Of a stretch of DNA of 23,793 bases, positions 1 through 7,148 are shown one piece after another (position 1 is the stretch's first letter; each line of letters starts with the position of its first letter). Below the pieces are notes generated by a model, which was not told where the DNA came from, did not search any database, and saw only the letters and a program-made list of their open reading frames with translations. This stretch comes from CAZUMH01 sp964621645 (lineage in GTDB: Bacteria; Zhuqueibacterota; QNDG01; JAGLOF01). The translations under genes were made by a program, and so were the position numbers. The stretch is taken from NCBI GenBank assembly GCA_964621645.1, contig CAZUMH010000046.1, forward strand, positions 1 through 23,793. The letters are read 5' to 3'.

Positions 1-1018
1 CTGGAAATAGCTAGTAAAGTTTATTCACAAATCAATTACTATACGGTAACAATAAGTGATTCAATCGGTAAGACCTCATTAAATATTGATAAAAATGATC
101 TTATTTTTGAAAAACCAGTCGGTGTAAGATTTGATTCGAAAGAAAATATGTTTGTTTTAGATAGTAATGCCGATTGCGTATATAAATTCGATAAAGATGT
201 AAAACTAGTTAAAAAGACAGGGAGAACAGGAGTAGGCCCATTGGAGTTTAATTTTGAAAAAAATGTAATGAATGCGGGATACTTAGCAATAACGAGTAAT
301 GATAATTTATTTGTGTATGGACTATCGCAATATAGGGGGCAATTAATCAATAATGATTTAGATAATCCTTTAAAAGAAATAAGATTTTCTAATTTTGTTT
401 TTGACGTGAAGATCGGGAAAAGTGGGAATTTATATGTTCAGTCAATAAATAGAATTAAAAACGCTCATTGATGTTTATGATACAGAAGGGAATTATTTAA
501 ATTCGTTTTGTGACATGTTTATTAAAGAAGCCCCGGCTGAAAGAAATTTTCGTTTTAATTACTCATACATTGCTGTAAATGAAAATGAAGAGATATTATT
601 GGCAAATGTGATAAGCCCAATAATTAGAATATTTGATTCTAAAGGAAATATGAAATGTGAGCAGTGGCTTGAATTGGACAAGCTAATTAATGATAAAGAA
701 TTAAAAAAGAAAATAAAGATAAATGGTGATATTAGAAGATTTGAAAAAGAGAAGGATGATAATAAAATTTTTCAAGATATTATTTGGCAGGCTTGTGCGG
801 ATGATAAAGATTTTTATTTACTGATATGGCGTGGGTATATTGTGAGGCTGAGCGATGCAGGTGAAATTAAGGATATCATTACCTTGGATTTCGGACATTA
901 CAAAAAAGATCGATCATGTTACGCTTTTAATTTTGATGTGAGGAAAAATAAAATAGCAGTTGTTACGGGAAATAGTATAGTACTTTCATTTAATAGACCT
1001 GTAAATAATAACAGATAA
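1..1018 (+). pseudogene. 6-bladed beta-propeller protein, 5'-truncated and frameshifted
   Basis: The reading frame is open from the first base of the window to a TGA at 469-471, then resumes in the +2 frame and runs to a TAA at 1016-1018. Joining the frames in the A5 run at 457-461 restores a smooth protein (SINRIK then TLIDVYDTEGNYLNSF), so this is one gene with a single-base indel, real or from assembly. The product has NHL/6-bladed propeller features: repeated 'FEKPVGVRFDSKENMFVLDS' and 'IRIFDSKGN' type blades and the signature GRTGVGPLEF, typical of the 6-bladed beta-propeller family common in Bacteroidetes-like genomes. Such proteins are usually secreted or lipoproteins, but the N-terminus lies outside the window. 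Function is unknown. The DNA is much more AT-rich than everything after about 1.8 kb. Family assignment is fairly secure; whether the gene is functional is not. Confidence 0.72.
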
Positions 1019-1135
1019 TATCAGTATCAAACAAATGAAGGTTAAATTGAAATAAAATCTGGATAATGTATTGATTGTTTGTGTTATTATTGGTTAACTG
1101 GTTTAAATTATTTATATGAGAATAACTACCTAAAC

Positions 1136-1143
1136 AAAGGAGG
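1136..1143 (+). promoter_or_regulatory. Strong ribosome binding site for the small cysteine-rich protein
   Basis: AAAGGAGG lies 5 nt before the ATG at 1149, a near-perfect Shine-Dalgarno sequence. It is the main evidence that the short 87-codon gene downstream is translated and starts at 1149. Confidence 0.75.
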
Positions 1144-1148
1144 TTAAA

Positions 1149-1412
1149 ATGAGTAAGAAAGATATGGTTAGAGTATTGGTTATTTGTATTTTTTTTGTTT
1201 CACTGTTTTTAAGTATTAGCGAGAGATTGTCTGCGGAGCAGCTTGATTATCAAGAATATAAATGCAATACTTTGACTGGTTGGCATTTCATTTGTGGGGG
1301 TGAAGAAAGCTGCTGGGCATTTGACGGACATAGGTATGGTGCATGTACTTGGCAGTGCTATAATTTTGGTCAACATGTAAAAGATGCAGTATGTACATTA
1401 ATAGCAATTTGA
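1149..1412 (+). CDS. Small secreted six-cysteine protein, function unknown
   Basis: This gene encodes 87 residues. Residues 4-8 carry basic charge, followed by a hydrophobic stretch at about 8-23 and a likely signal peptidase site near SERLSA-EQ (about 29/30). The mature part is only about 58 residues but holds six cysteines (39, 49, 55, 66, 70, 82), three tryptophans and several aromatic residues, suggesting a compact extracytoplasmic domain with up to three disulfides. An excellent Shine-Dalgarno precedes the ATG. It follows the beta-propeller gene after 130 nt and shares its AT-rich composition. In Bacteroidetes, short secreted peptides such as the NVEALA family often sit beside 6-bladed propeller genes; I see no NVEAL motif here, so the parallel is contextual only. 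I do not recognise the family. A secreted partner of the propeller protein or a toxin/bacteriocin-like peptide are both possible. Confidence 0.7.
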   Translation: MSKKDMVRVLVICIFFVSLFLSISERLSAEQLDYQEYKCNTLTGWHFICGGEESCWAFDGHRYGACTWQCYNFGQHVKDAVCTLIAI

Positions 1413-1517
1413 TATTAAATAATCATAATAAGAAACAATAAGATAAAGATGTGAATTCAATTTCCAATTGCGACAGATTTACTTAATAATTTGTACAGGT
1501 TTAGTATTCGCCGGACA

Positions 1518-1653
1518 GTTGCATAGTTGCATAGGGTGGGGCTTGCCCCACCTTTTTTAATGTGACAGACGTTTAGGGCATTATACGCCTTTGAAGCGGC
1601 TACTTGCATCATTCAGTAAAAATTACTTGCATAACCTATTTCTTTTGCATAAC
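1518..1653 (+). repeat. Cluster of TTGCAT(A) short direct repeats
   Basis: GTTGCATA occurs twice back to back at 1518-1525 and 1526-1533. TACTTGCAT occurs at 1601-1609 and 1624-1632, and TTGCATAAC at 1627-1635 and 1645-1653. Five TTGCAT cores thus fall within about 135 bp of noncoding DNA. They could be binding sites for a regulator or decayed repeats; the sequence does not decide. Confidence 0.5.
1535..1558 (+). terminator. Rho-independent terminator
   Basis: GGTGGGGC (1535-1542) pairs perfectly with GCCCCACC (1545-1552), giving a short tight loop, and six T follow (1553-1558). It lies 123 bases after the small cysteine-rich gene and would end its transcript, separating it from the ffh operon. 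Confidence 0.85.
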
Positions 1654-1842
1654 TTTAACAGTTTTGCAGTTGTTGAGATTGATGAATTAATTTCAGTTCG
1701 GCGGTTTCATTCAGGCGATTACAGGAGTTGCCGAAAAAGCGACGGGAAAACATAATGTATTTTAAATGAGCTGAACGGCAAGGGATTAATTAAGGTAAAT
1801 GCCTGAAAGCTTTAAGGTTATGTAGCCGTCTGTTGACGTTGA

Positions 1843-3168
1843 ATGTTTGAAGAATTAATCGAGAAATTTGATACCGCCGTTCGGAATCTTCGCGGCATCG
1901 GGAAAATCAGCGAGAAGAATATCGCCGATTCTCTCAGGGAGATTCGGCGTGTTCTTTTAGAAGCGGATGTGAATTTCCGGGTCGTGAAGGATTTTATAGC
2001 CCGGATTCAGGAAAAAGCTGTCGGCGACAGGGTATTAAAGAGCGTCACGCCGGGGCAGCAGGTCGTAAAAATCGTTCATGAAGAACTGATCGACCTTCTG
2101 GGCCGGAAGAACGAAGCGCTTAAACTATCCCAGGTGCCGCCGACGGTCATTATGATTGTCGGTTTGCAGGGATCGGGCAAGACGACCTTCTCCGCAAAAT
2201 TGGCACTGTACCTAAAAAAAAGCAGGCATTATCCGCTACTGGTCGCGGCCGATATGCAGCGACCGGCCGCGGTTGAACAGTTGTTACGGCTGGGAGAATC
2301 CGCGGATATCCCTGTCTTCCACAGTCAGAAAGAGACGGCCGTTAATGTGGCCCGTCTCAGCCTGAAGGAAGCCAGGAAGAATAGTCACGACTTCCTGATT
2401 TTGGATACGGCCGGAAGGCTGCATCTGGACGCGGACATGATGGCGGAAGTCAGCGCCATCAAGGGAGCGGTAAGGCCCGCGGAAATTCTCTTCGTTGCGG
2501 ATGGGATGACCGGGCAGGACGCGGTCCGGTCGGCTTCCGCCTTTCAGGAAGAACTGGATTTCAGCGGTATTGTTCTGACAAAACTGGATGGTGACACCAA
2601 GGGTGGGGCGGCCCTTTCTATCCGGGCCGTAACGGGCAAACCCATCAAATTTATCTCCGCAGGAGAGAAGCTGGAGGATCTGGAGGTTTTTCATCCAGAC
2701 CGTATGGCCTCCCGTATTCTCGGCATGGGGGATGTGCTCACTCTGGTGGAAAAGGCCCAGGAACATGTGGACCGCGCCGCGGCCGAGAAGCTGGATCGTA
2801 AGGTTAAGAAAGCGGAACTCACCCTGGAAGATTTTCTGGATCAGCTGCATCAGGTACGGAAAATGGGGCCGTTAAATCAGCTGGCCGGAATGCTGCCGGG
2901 AGTGGGCGGCAAGCTGAAGAATGTGCAAATGGATGAATCCGCTCTGGACAAAGTAGAAGCCATAATCAAATCCATGACCAGGGAAGAAAAACAGCATCCT
3001 CAAATCATCAACGGCAGCCGCAGGAAACGGGTGGCTCAGGGAAGCGGCACTTCCATTCAGGATGTAAACCGTCTTCTGAAACAGTTCCGCATGATGCAGA
3101 AGATGGCCAAACAGTTGAAACACATGGGACCCGGCGGCATGCCCGCCGGATTTCCCCTTGGGATGTAA
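1843..3168 (+). CDS. ffh: Signal recognition particle protein Ffh (SRP54 GTPase)
   Basis: Ffh binds 4.5S RNA and hydrophobic signal sequences on nascent chains and docks with FtsY for co-translational membrane targeting. The 441-residue length is normal. The N-terminal helical bundle (about 1-95) is followed by the G domain with P-loop GLQGSGKT (107-114), DTAGRL and TKLDGD. The C-terminal methionine-rich M domain includes GSGTSIQDVNRLLKQF and ends in a Met/Gly-rich tail. The ATG at 1843 gives the canonical MFEELIEKFD start although no clear Shine-Dalgarno precedes it. It heads the operon ffh-rpsP-khpA-rimM-trmD-rplS, a widely conserved order. Confidence 0.97.
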   Translation: MFEELIEKFDTAVRNLRGIGKISEKNIADSLREIRRVLLEADVNFRVVKDFIARIQEKAVGDRVLKSVTPGQQVVKIVHEELIDLLGRKNEALKLSQVPPTVIMIVGLQGSGKTTFSAKLALYLKKSRHYPLLVAADMQRPAAVEQLLRLGESADIPVFHSQKETAVNVARLSLKEARKNSHDFLILDTAGRLHLDADMMAEVSAIKGAVRPAEILFVADGMTGQDAVRSASAFQEELDFSGIVLTKLDGDTKGGAALSIRAVTGKPIKFISAGEKLEDLEVFHPDRMASRILGMGDVLTLVEKAQEHVDRAAAEKLDRKVKKAELTLEDFLDQLHQVRKMGPLNQLAGMLPGVGGKLKNVQMDESALDKVEAIIKSMTREEKQHPQIINGSRRKRVAQGSGTSIQDVNRLLKQFRMMQKMAKQLKHMGPGGMPAGFPLGM

Positions 3169-3214
3169 TAAAACAATCGTATCAATAAGACAAAAGTAAA
3201 GAAAAGGAAGAAGT

Positions 3215-3222
3215 AGAGGAGG
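3215..3222 (+). promoter_or_regulatory. Ribosome binding site deciding the TTG start of rpsP
   Basis: AGAGGAGG sits 5 nt upstream of TTG at 3228. That TTG codon yields the canonical S16 N-terminus M-A-V-R-M-R-L, so the non-ATG start is well supported. Confidence 0.8.
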
Positions 3223-3227
3223 TATTT

Positions 3228-4251
3228 TTGGCAGTAAGAATGAGGTTGACACGGATGGGTCGTAAGAAGCGGCCCTTCTACCGCATCGTCGTTCTGGATT
3301 CACGGGAACCGAGAGACGGTCGCTACATAGAATGTGTAGGGACATATAATCCGTTAACCAATCCAGAAGAGATAACGCTGAAAAAGGAGCGGATACACTA
3401 TTGGTTGGATAATGGAGTGCAACCGAGTGAGACCGTAAGAAGTATCTTGCGTAAAGACGGAGTTCTTTATAAAAGATATTTGCTTAAAAAAGGGGCAGAT
3501 GAGGCTACGATCGAAGAAGAATTAAAGAAATGGGAAGTGCAGCAGATAGAGCGCAGGCGCAGCCGTGAAGCCCTAAAAGCAAAGAAGAAAGAGGAAGAGG
3601 GAAAAGCAAAGGCGCAGAAGGAAGAGGAAAAAGCCGCGAAACCGGAAGAGGGAAAAGCCGCTGCAGAGGAAAAGGTGGAAGCCGCGAAACCTGAAGAGGA
3701 AAAAGCCGCTGCAGAGGAAAAGGTGGAAGCCGCGGAACCTGAAGAGGAAAAAGCCGCTGCAGAGGAAAAGGTGGAAGCCGCGGAACCTGAAGAGGAAAAN
3801 NNNNNNNNNNNNNNNNNNNNNNNNNNNNNNNNNNNNNNNNNNNNNNNNNNNNNNNNNNNNNNNNNNNNNNNNNNNNNNNNNNNNNNNNNNNNNNNNNNNA
3901 AAAGCCGCTGCAGAGGAAAAGGTGGAAGCCGCGAAACCTGAAGAGGAAAAAGCCGCTGCGGAGAAAAAGGTGGAAGCCGCGGAACCTGAAAAAGCTGAAG
4001 AATCTCCTCAGACTGAAACCGCAGCAGAGGGAGAAGCGAAGGAAGAGTCTCCCGAAGAAAGCGCCGAAACTGAAAAAGCCGCTGTTCCTGAAACCAAAGA
4101 AGATAACAAGAGCGTTGAACCCGAAGAAGCCGCTGCTTCTGACGCTGACAAGAGCGAGGAAAAGGAAGCCCAGGCTGCCGAAGAAGAAGGTGCTCCCTCA
4201 GCAGAAGCAAAAGAGGATCCCAAAAAGACGGATGAGGAGACGAAGGAGTAA
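3228..4251 (+). CDS. rpsP: 30S ribosomal protein S16 with a long acidic Ala/Glu repeat tail (interrupted by a scaffold gap)
   Basis: Residues 1 to about 110 are a normal S16 (VRMRLTRMGRKKRPFYRIVV, YIECVGTYNP), an assembly protein of the 30S body. A basic stretch rich in Arg, Lys and Glu follows (about 105-125), then a very long tail of Ala, Glu, Lys and Pro. Part of the tail is built of 16-residue units (KAAAEEKVEAAEPEEE) encoded by 48-bp tandem repeats. A 100-N gap (3800-3899) lies inside the repeats. Before the gap the frame is that of 3228; after it the frame is shifted by one, because 100 is not a multiple of three and the gap length is arbitrary. Reading on from 3901 gives the same repeat and a tail ending at the TAA at 4249-4251, so I treat it as one gene. 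Shorter acidic S16 tails occur in Bacteroidetes-like lineages; this one exceeds 200 residues. The tail's function is unknown. Confidence 0.9.
3633..3990 (+). repeat. 48-bp in-frame tandem repeat array in rpsP
   Basis: Units starting GCCGCGRAACC begin at 3633, 3681, 3729 and 3777, exactly 48 bp apart and nearly identical. After the N gap the same unit continues (partial at 3904, full at 3928-3975, degenerate from 3976). Each unit encodes 16 residues. The true copy number is hidden by the gap, because the array probably exceeded read length. Confidence 0.92.
3800..3899. other. Assembly gap of exactly 100 N
   Basis: There are 100 consecutive N between two halves of the same repeat array. The round number indicates a placeholder, so distances and reading frame across it are not meaningful. 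Confidence 0.98.
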
Positions 4252-4334
4252 TTCCGTCTCAGTTCCTGATCCTCAGACAGTCTTCCGGTTTTGCTTTTGC
4301 GGCAGTTGGTTACGTGATCACCATTGAAGTGATA

Positions 4335-4355
4335 CATTTCACCTATTGTGAAATG
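4335..4355 (+). other. Perfect intergenic hairpin between rpsP and khpA
   Basis: CATTTCAC (4335-4342) pairs with GTGAAATG (4348-4355) around a 5-nt CTATT loop. No T run follows, so it does not look like an intrinsic terminator. It lies in the 157-nt gap inside the ribosomal operon, about 54 nt before the KhpA start, and could be an RNA-processing or regulatory hairpin or an operator palindrome. Confidence 0.45.
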
Positions 4356-4408
4356 CATTTTGGCATAGGAACCGGGACGAATACGGCACTGCAAATGAGG
4401 AGGGGATC

Positions 4409-4642
4409 ATGATGAAAGATTTCGTCGAATTTATCGCCAAGCATTTGGTCGACAACCCGGATGCCGTCAAAGTTGAAGAAGTGGAAGGCGAGAAGACAAC
4501 GGTGTACGAACTCCGAGTTGGAGATGGGGATCTTGGAAAGGTAATCGGGAGGAAAGGGCAGACGGCCAAGTCTATCCGAACATTGCTGGCAGCCGCCTCG
4601 GCCAAACGAGGAAAACGAGCCGTATTGGAGATTCTGGAATAA
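4409..4642 (+). CDS. khpA: KH-domain RNA-binding protein KhpA (YlqC-like)
   Basis: This is a 77-residue single-KH-domain protein. The RNA-binding loop is IGRKG (46-50) in GKVIGRKGQTA, followed by the expected helix KSIRTLLAAASAK. The family binds RNA, often as a heterodimer with KhpB/Jag, and affects cell-division and envelope gene expression in Gram-positive bacteria. Its place between rpsP and rimM is conserved across bacteria. A good Shine-Dalgarno (GAGGAGGGG) precedes two adjacent ATG codons (4409 and 4412); either could be used. Confidence 0.93.
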   Translation: MMKDFVEFIAKHLVDNPDAVKVEEVEGEKTTVYELRVGDGDLGKVIGRKGQTAKSIRTLLAAASAKRGKRAVLEILE

Positions 4643-4669
4643 CCAAGAGAGGCAGAGTAATCCAAACCA

Positions 4670-5206
4670 TTGGTTGAAGAAGAAGTACAAGATCTCATCG
4701 TAATCGGAAAGATTATTAAGCCGCACGGAATCAAGGGAGAGGTGAAGGCCGTTCCCTTGGGGATCAGCGCGGAGAGATTTCACGAGATAACCGAGGTTTG
4801 GATCCATAAAGAAGGATTAAAGACTCGTCCTCTGAAACTAGTTTCGTCCAGGCTGCAACCGGGCGGACTGATCATTAAACTCGATGAGATTCATAATCGA
4901 GATGAAGCGGAAGAGCTGCGGGATTGGGGCATCAGTGCGCCCCGAAACAAGATACCTTCCGCTCCCGAAGATGGTTTTGAAGAAGTAGATCTGGTGGGTC
5001 TGGCAGTCGTCGATGGTGATAGGACCCACTGGGGTATAATAAAAGAGGTACTGCAGACACCGGGGCAGAACCTGCTGGTCATTGACAATCAAGGAAACGA
5101 GGTGCTGGTACCGGCGGTCGGTGCCTTCATTAAAGAGGTGAATAAAAAGAAGGGTATTGTCACCATAGAATCGATCGAAGGGCTCCTGGAAGTCAATGAT
5201 AATTGA
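4670..5206 (+). CDS. rimM: Ribosome maturation factor RimM
   Basis: RimM assists 30S head assembly and binds S19. The protein is 178 residues with the diagnostic N-terminus IVIGKIIKPHGIKGEVKA (about 10-27), the RimM beta-barrel, and a PRC-barrel half (VDLVGLAVVDGDRTHWGIIK to the end). The start is uncertain: no ATG lies at the expected place, and TTG at 4670 gives the usual length but only weak AGAGG-like pairing upstream. Its 3' end overlaps the trmD start by 11 nt, implying coupled translation. Confidence 0.95.
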   Translation: MVEEEVQDLIVIGKIIKPHGIKGEVKAVPLGISAERFHEITEVWIHKEGLKTRPLKLVSSRLQPGGLIIKLDEIHNRDEAEELRDWGISAPRNKIPSAPEDGFEEVDLVGLAVVDGDRTHWGIIKEVLQTPGQNLLVIDNQGNEVLVPAVGAFIKEVNKKKGIVTIESIEGLLEVNDN

Positions 5207-5930
5207 TATTATCACACCTTTTCCCGCAATACTGGAGCAGGTGTTCTCCGAGAGTATGATGAAGAGAGCCAGGGATAAGGGAATAGTCACGATTGAGCTA
5301 TGGGACCTGCGGGAATTCACCGACGACAAGCACCGGACAGTGGATGATTACGCCTACGGCGGCGGAGCCGGGATGATCTTAAAACCGGAGCCGATTTTCA
5401 GGGCCGTGGCAGCGATCAAGAATGAGAGAGAAAAGGACTCTCCCAGAATTATTTTTATGACACCCCAGGGTGAGCCCTACACGCAGAGCAGAGCTCAGGA
5501 GTTGAGCGGTGAACAGCATCTCATTTTTATCTGCGGGCACTATCGGGGAGTAGACGAGAGGGTGGCAAGCAATCTGGTGACCGATGAGTTCTCCCTGGGA
5601 GATTATATCATCACCGGAGGTGAATTGGCGGCAGCCGTGGTGGTGGATTCGGTGGTGAGACTGCAACCCGGAGTACTGGGTGATTTCGATTCGGCCGAAG
5701 GAGATTCATTTACATCAGGATTACTGGATCATCCCCATTATACCAGGCCGGAAGAGTTTGAAGGAATGAAGGTTCCGGAAGTTCTGCTTTCCGGGCATCA
5801 CGCTAACATAGAAGCCTGGAGAAAAGAACAGGCCCTGAAGCGCACCAAAGAAAGGCGGCCCGATATACTCCCTCCGGAGAACAGACAGGCGGGCTCGGCG
5901 GTTCAGAAATCGAAAAAGAGAAAACAGTAG
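5196..5930 (+). CDS. trmD: tRNA (guanine-N1)-methyltransferase TrmD
   Basis: TrmD transfers a methyl group from SAM to G37 of tRNAs reading codons with leading C, preventing +1 frameshifting. The 244 residues include the family start IDIITPFP (3-10), YGGGAGMILKPEP (54-66), and the trefoil-knot SAM site with FICGHYRGVDERV (111-123) and LGDYIITGGELA (134-145). The C-terminal helical domain contains HHANIEAWRKEQALKRT. It overlaps rimM by 11 nt and is followed 23 nt later by rplS. Confidence 0.97.
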   Translation: MIIDIITPFPAILEQVFSESMMKRARDKGIVTIELWDLREFTDDKHRTVDDYAYGGGAGMILKPEPIFRAVAAIKNEREKDSPRIIFMTPQGEPYTQSRAQELSGEQHLIFICGHYRGVDERVASNLVTDEFSLGDYIITGGELAAAVVVDSVVRLQPGVLGDFDSAEGDSFTSGLLDHPHYTRPEEFEGMKVPEVLLSGHHANIEAWRKEQALKRTKERRPDILPPENRQAGSAVQKSKKRKQ

Positions 5931-5939
5931 ATACAGTTC

Positions 5940-5946
5940 AGGAGGG
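5940..5946 (+). promoter_or_regulatory. Ribosome binding site of rplS
   Basis: AGGAGGG lies 7 nt before the ATG at 5954. It is one of the strongest Shine-Dalgarno sequences in the operon. Confidence 0.75.
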
Positions 5947-5953
5947 TGAAGGA

Positions 5954-6295
5954 ATGAGTCAATTGGACATGGTAGCGGCAGATCAGCTGAAAACCGATCT
6001 GCCCGAGTTTGAATCTGGAGATGATGTGGAAGTTCATTATCGTGTGATAGAAGGCGATAAAGAAAGAATCCAGGTATTTAAGGGACTGGTCATCCAGCGT
6101 AAAGGGAACGGTTTAAACGCGACGTTTACAGTGCGTAAAATATCAGGCGGTGTCGGCGTGGAGAGAGTCTTCCCGCTTCATTCTCCCAGAATAGCGGAAA
6201 TCAAGAAAGTACGCTCCGGGAAAGTGCGACAGAGCAGGATTTACTACATACGCAAATTGCGGGGAAAAGCGGCCAGAATCGAAGAAAAGCGGTAA
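5954..6295 (+). CDS. rplS: 50S ribosomal protein L19
   Basis: L19 lies at the 30S-50S interface and contributes to an intersubunit bridge. The 113 residues match the family throughout: RIQVFKGLVIQRKGNG, the TFTVRKISGGVGVERVFPLH core, SPRIAEIKKVRSGKVR, and the basic end YYIRKLRGKAARI. It is the last gene of the ffh-rplS operon; a terminator follows at 6318-6354. Confidence 0.97.
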   Translation: MSQLDMVAADQLKTDLPEFESGDDVEVHYRVIEGDKERIQVFKGLVIQRKGNGLNATFTVRKISGGVGVERVFPLHSPRIAEIKKVRSGKVRQSRIYYIRKLRGKAARIEEKR

Positions 6296-6317
6296 CAAAA
6301 CATTATTTCCAATGAAA

Positions 6318-6354
6318 GGTTCAGCTGGCCAATCACAGGCGGCTGGACCTTTTT
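6318..6354 (+). terminator. Rho-independent terminator of the ffh-rplS operon
   Basis: GGTTCAGC (6318-6325) pairs with GCTGGACC (6342-6349), eight pairs including one G-U. Five T follow (6350-6354) and AAA precedes, able to pair with them. It lies 23 nt after the rplS stop. Confidence 0.78.
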
Positions 6355-6386
6355 CCATTTGCCAATGACAGCGGCGGAGACAAAAA

Positions 6387-7139
6387 GTGTTTTCGGAATC
6401 AGCTATAAAAAAAATAGGTCGATCCGAAACAATTCTTATACTTACAGGAGCCGGTATTTCAGCCGAAAGCGGGGTGCCGACGTTTCGGGGGGAAAACGGG
6501 CTCTGGAAGAAATATAAACCCAAAGAGCTGGCAACGCCCGACGCTTTCCGCAATGATCCCGTTCTGGTCTGGGAATGGTACAGATACAGGCGTGATATTA
6601 TCCGTTCAGTGGAACCGAATCCCGGGCACCTGGCTCTGGCCGCAATGGAAGAGACGGTGCCCAATCTCGTTCTCGTGACCCAGAATGTCGACGGTCTGCA
6701 TGCCCGGAGCGGCAGTAAAAGGATTCTGGAGGTACATGGAAATATCATGCGAAGCCGCTGCAGCCAGTGTGCCAGAACCCTCCCCGCCGATGAAGAAACA
6801 TGGCGCAATGGTGTCCCCGTCTGTGAGTGCGGCGGCATGATGAGGCCCGATGTCGTTTGGTTCGGGGAGTCTTTGCCCCGGCAGGTTTTGAAAGAGGCTT
6901 TCACCGCGGCGGAGGAGTGCGATGTCTGCCTCAGTATCGGCACCTCGGCTCTGGTGCAGCCCGCCGCCTCGATCCCCTGGCACGCCGTACAGGCCGGGGC
7001 ATATGTCCTGGAAATCAATCCGGAATCGACGCCGCTCACTCCTCATATTCAGGAATTTGTCAAAGGCAAAGCCGGCATCGTACTGCCGGAGCTCCTGCGC
7101 CAGGTTCGGGAACAGCAACAGAAAAATCCCGGCAGATAA
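6387..7139 (+). CDS. cobB: NAD-dependent protein deacylase, sirtuin (CobB/SIRT5-like)
   Basis: This enzyme removes acyl groups from lysine using NAD+, releasing nicotinamide and O-acyl-ADP-ribose. The 250 residues show GAGISAESGVPTFRG (21-35), TQNVDGLHARSG (98-109) and catalytic His117 in LEVHGN. Zinc ligands are Cys125, Cys128, Cys146 and Cys148, and GTSALVQPAA lies near the NAD site. The WEWYRYRR segment contains Tyr65-x-x-Arg68, matching the class III Tyr-x-x-Arg pair that binds succinyl/malonyl carboxylates, so desuccinylase/demalonylase activity is likely. A GTG at 6387 is the best start. The gene stands after the rplS terminator and 9 nt before uvrC, so the two are probably co-transcribed. 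Confidence 0.93.
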   Translation: MFSESAIKKIGRSETILILTGAGISAESGVPTFRGENGLWKKYKPKELATPDAFRNDPVLVWEWYRYRRDIIRSVEPNPGHLALAAMEETVPNLVLVTQNVDGLHARSGSKRILEVHGNIMRSRCSQCARTLPADEETWRNGVPVCECGGMMRPDVVWFGESLPRQVLKEAFTAAEECDVCLSIGTSALVQPAASIPWHAVQAGAYVLEINPESTPLTPHIQEFVKGKAGIVLPELLRQVREQQQKNPGR

Positions 7140-7148
7140 TCATCTCAT

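Larger units (their letters stand above)
1413..1842. other. Gene-poor stretch between the AT-rich block and ffh
   Basis: I see no credible gene in these 430 bases. The stretch holds a terminator (1535-1558), five TTGCAT motifs (1519-1650) and the transition from AT-rich to GC-richer DNA. Short fragments around 1700-1806 read like a decayed helix-turn-helix tail (ITGVAEKATGK, then NELNGKGLIKVNA after a frame change), which is too short to assign. No convincing promoter or Shine-Dalgarno was found immediately before ffh. Confidence 0.6.

Noticed and set aside
1690..1806. Fragments resembling a winged-helix tail (ITGVAEKATGK then NELNGKGLIKVNA)
   Set aside because: They are too short, need a frame change, and no upstream part of a gene is visible; kept only as possible debris.
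3633..3990. The 48-bp repeats considered as a CRISPR or intergenic repeat array
   Set aside because: The units are contiguous without spacers and encode an in-frame protein repeat.
3467..4210. Long minus-strand open frame rich in Ser, Phe and Leu opposite the rpsP tail
   Set aside because: It is the antisense shadow of the GAA/GCC-rich repeat and runs across the N gap; there is no independent support.
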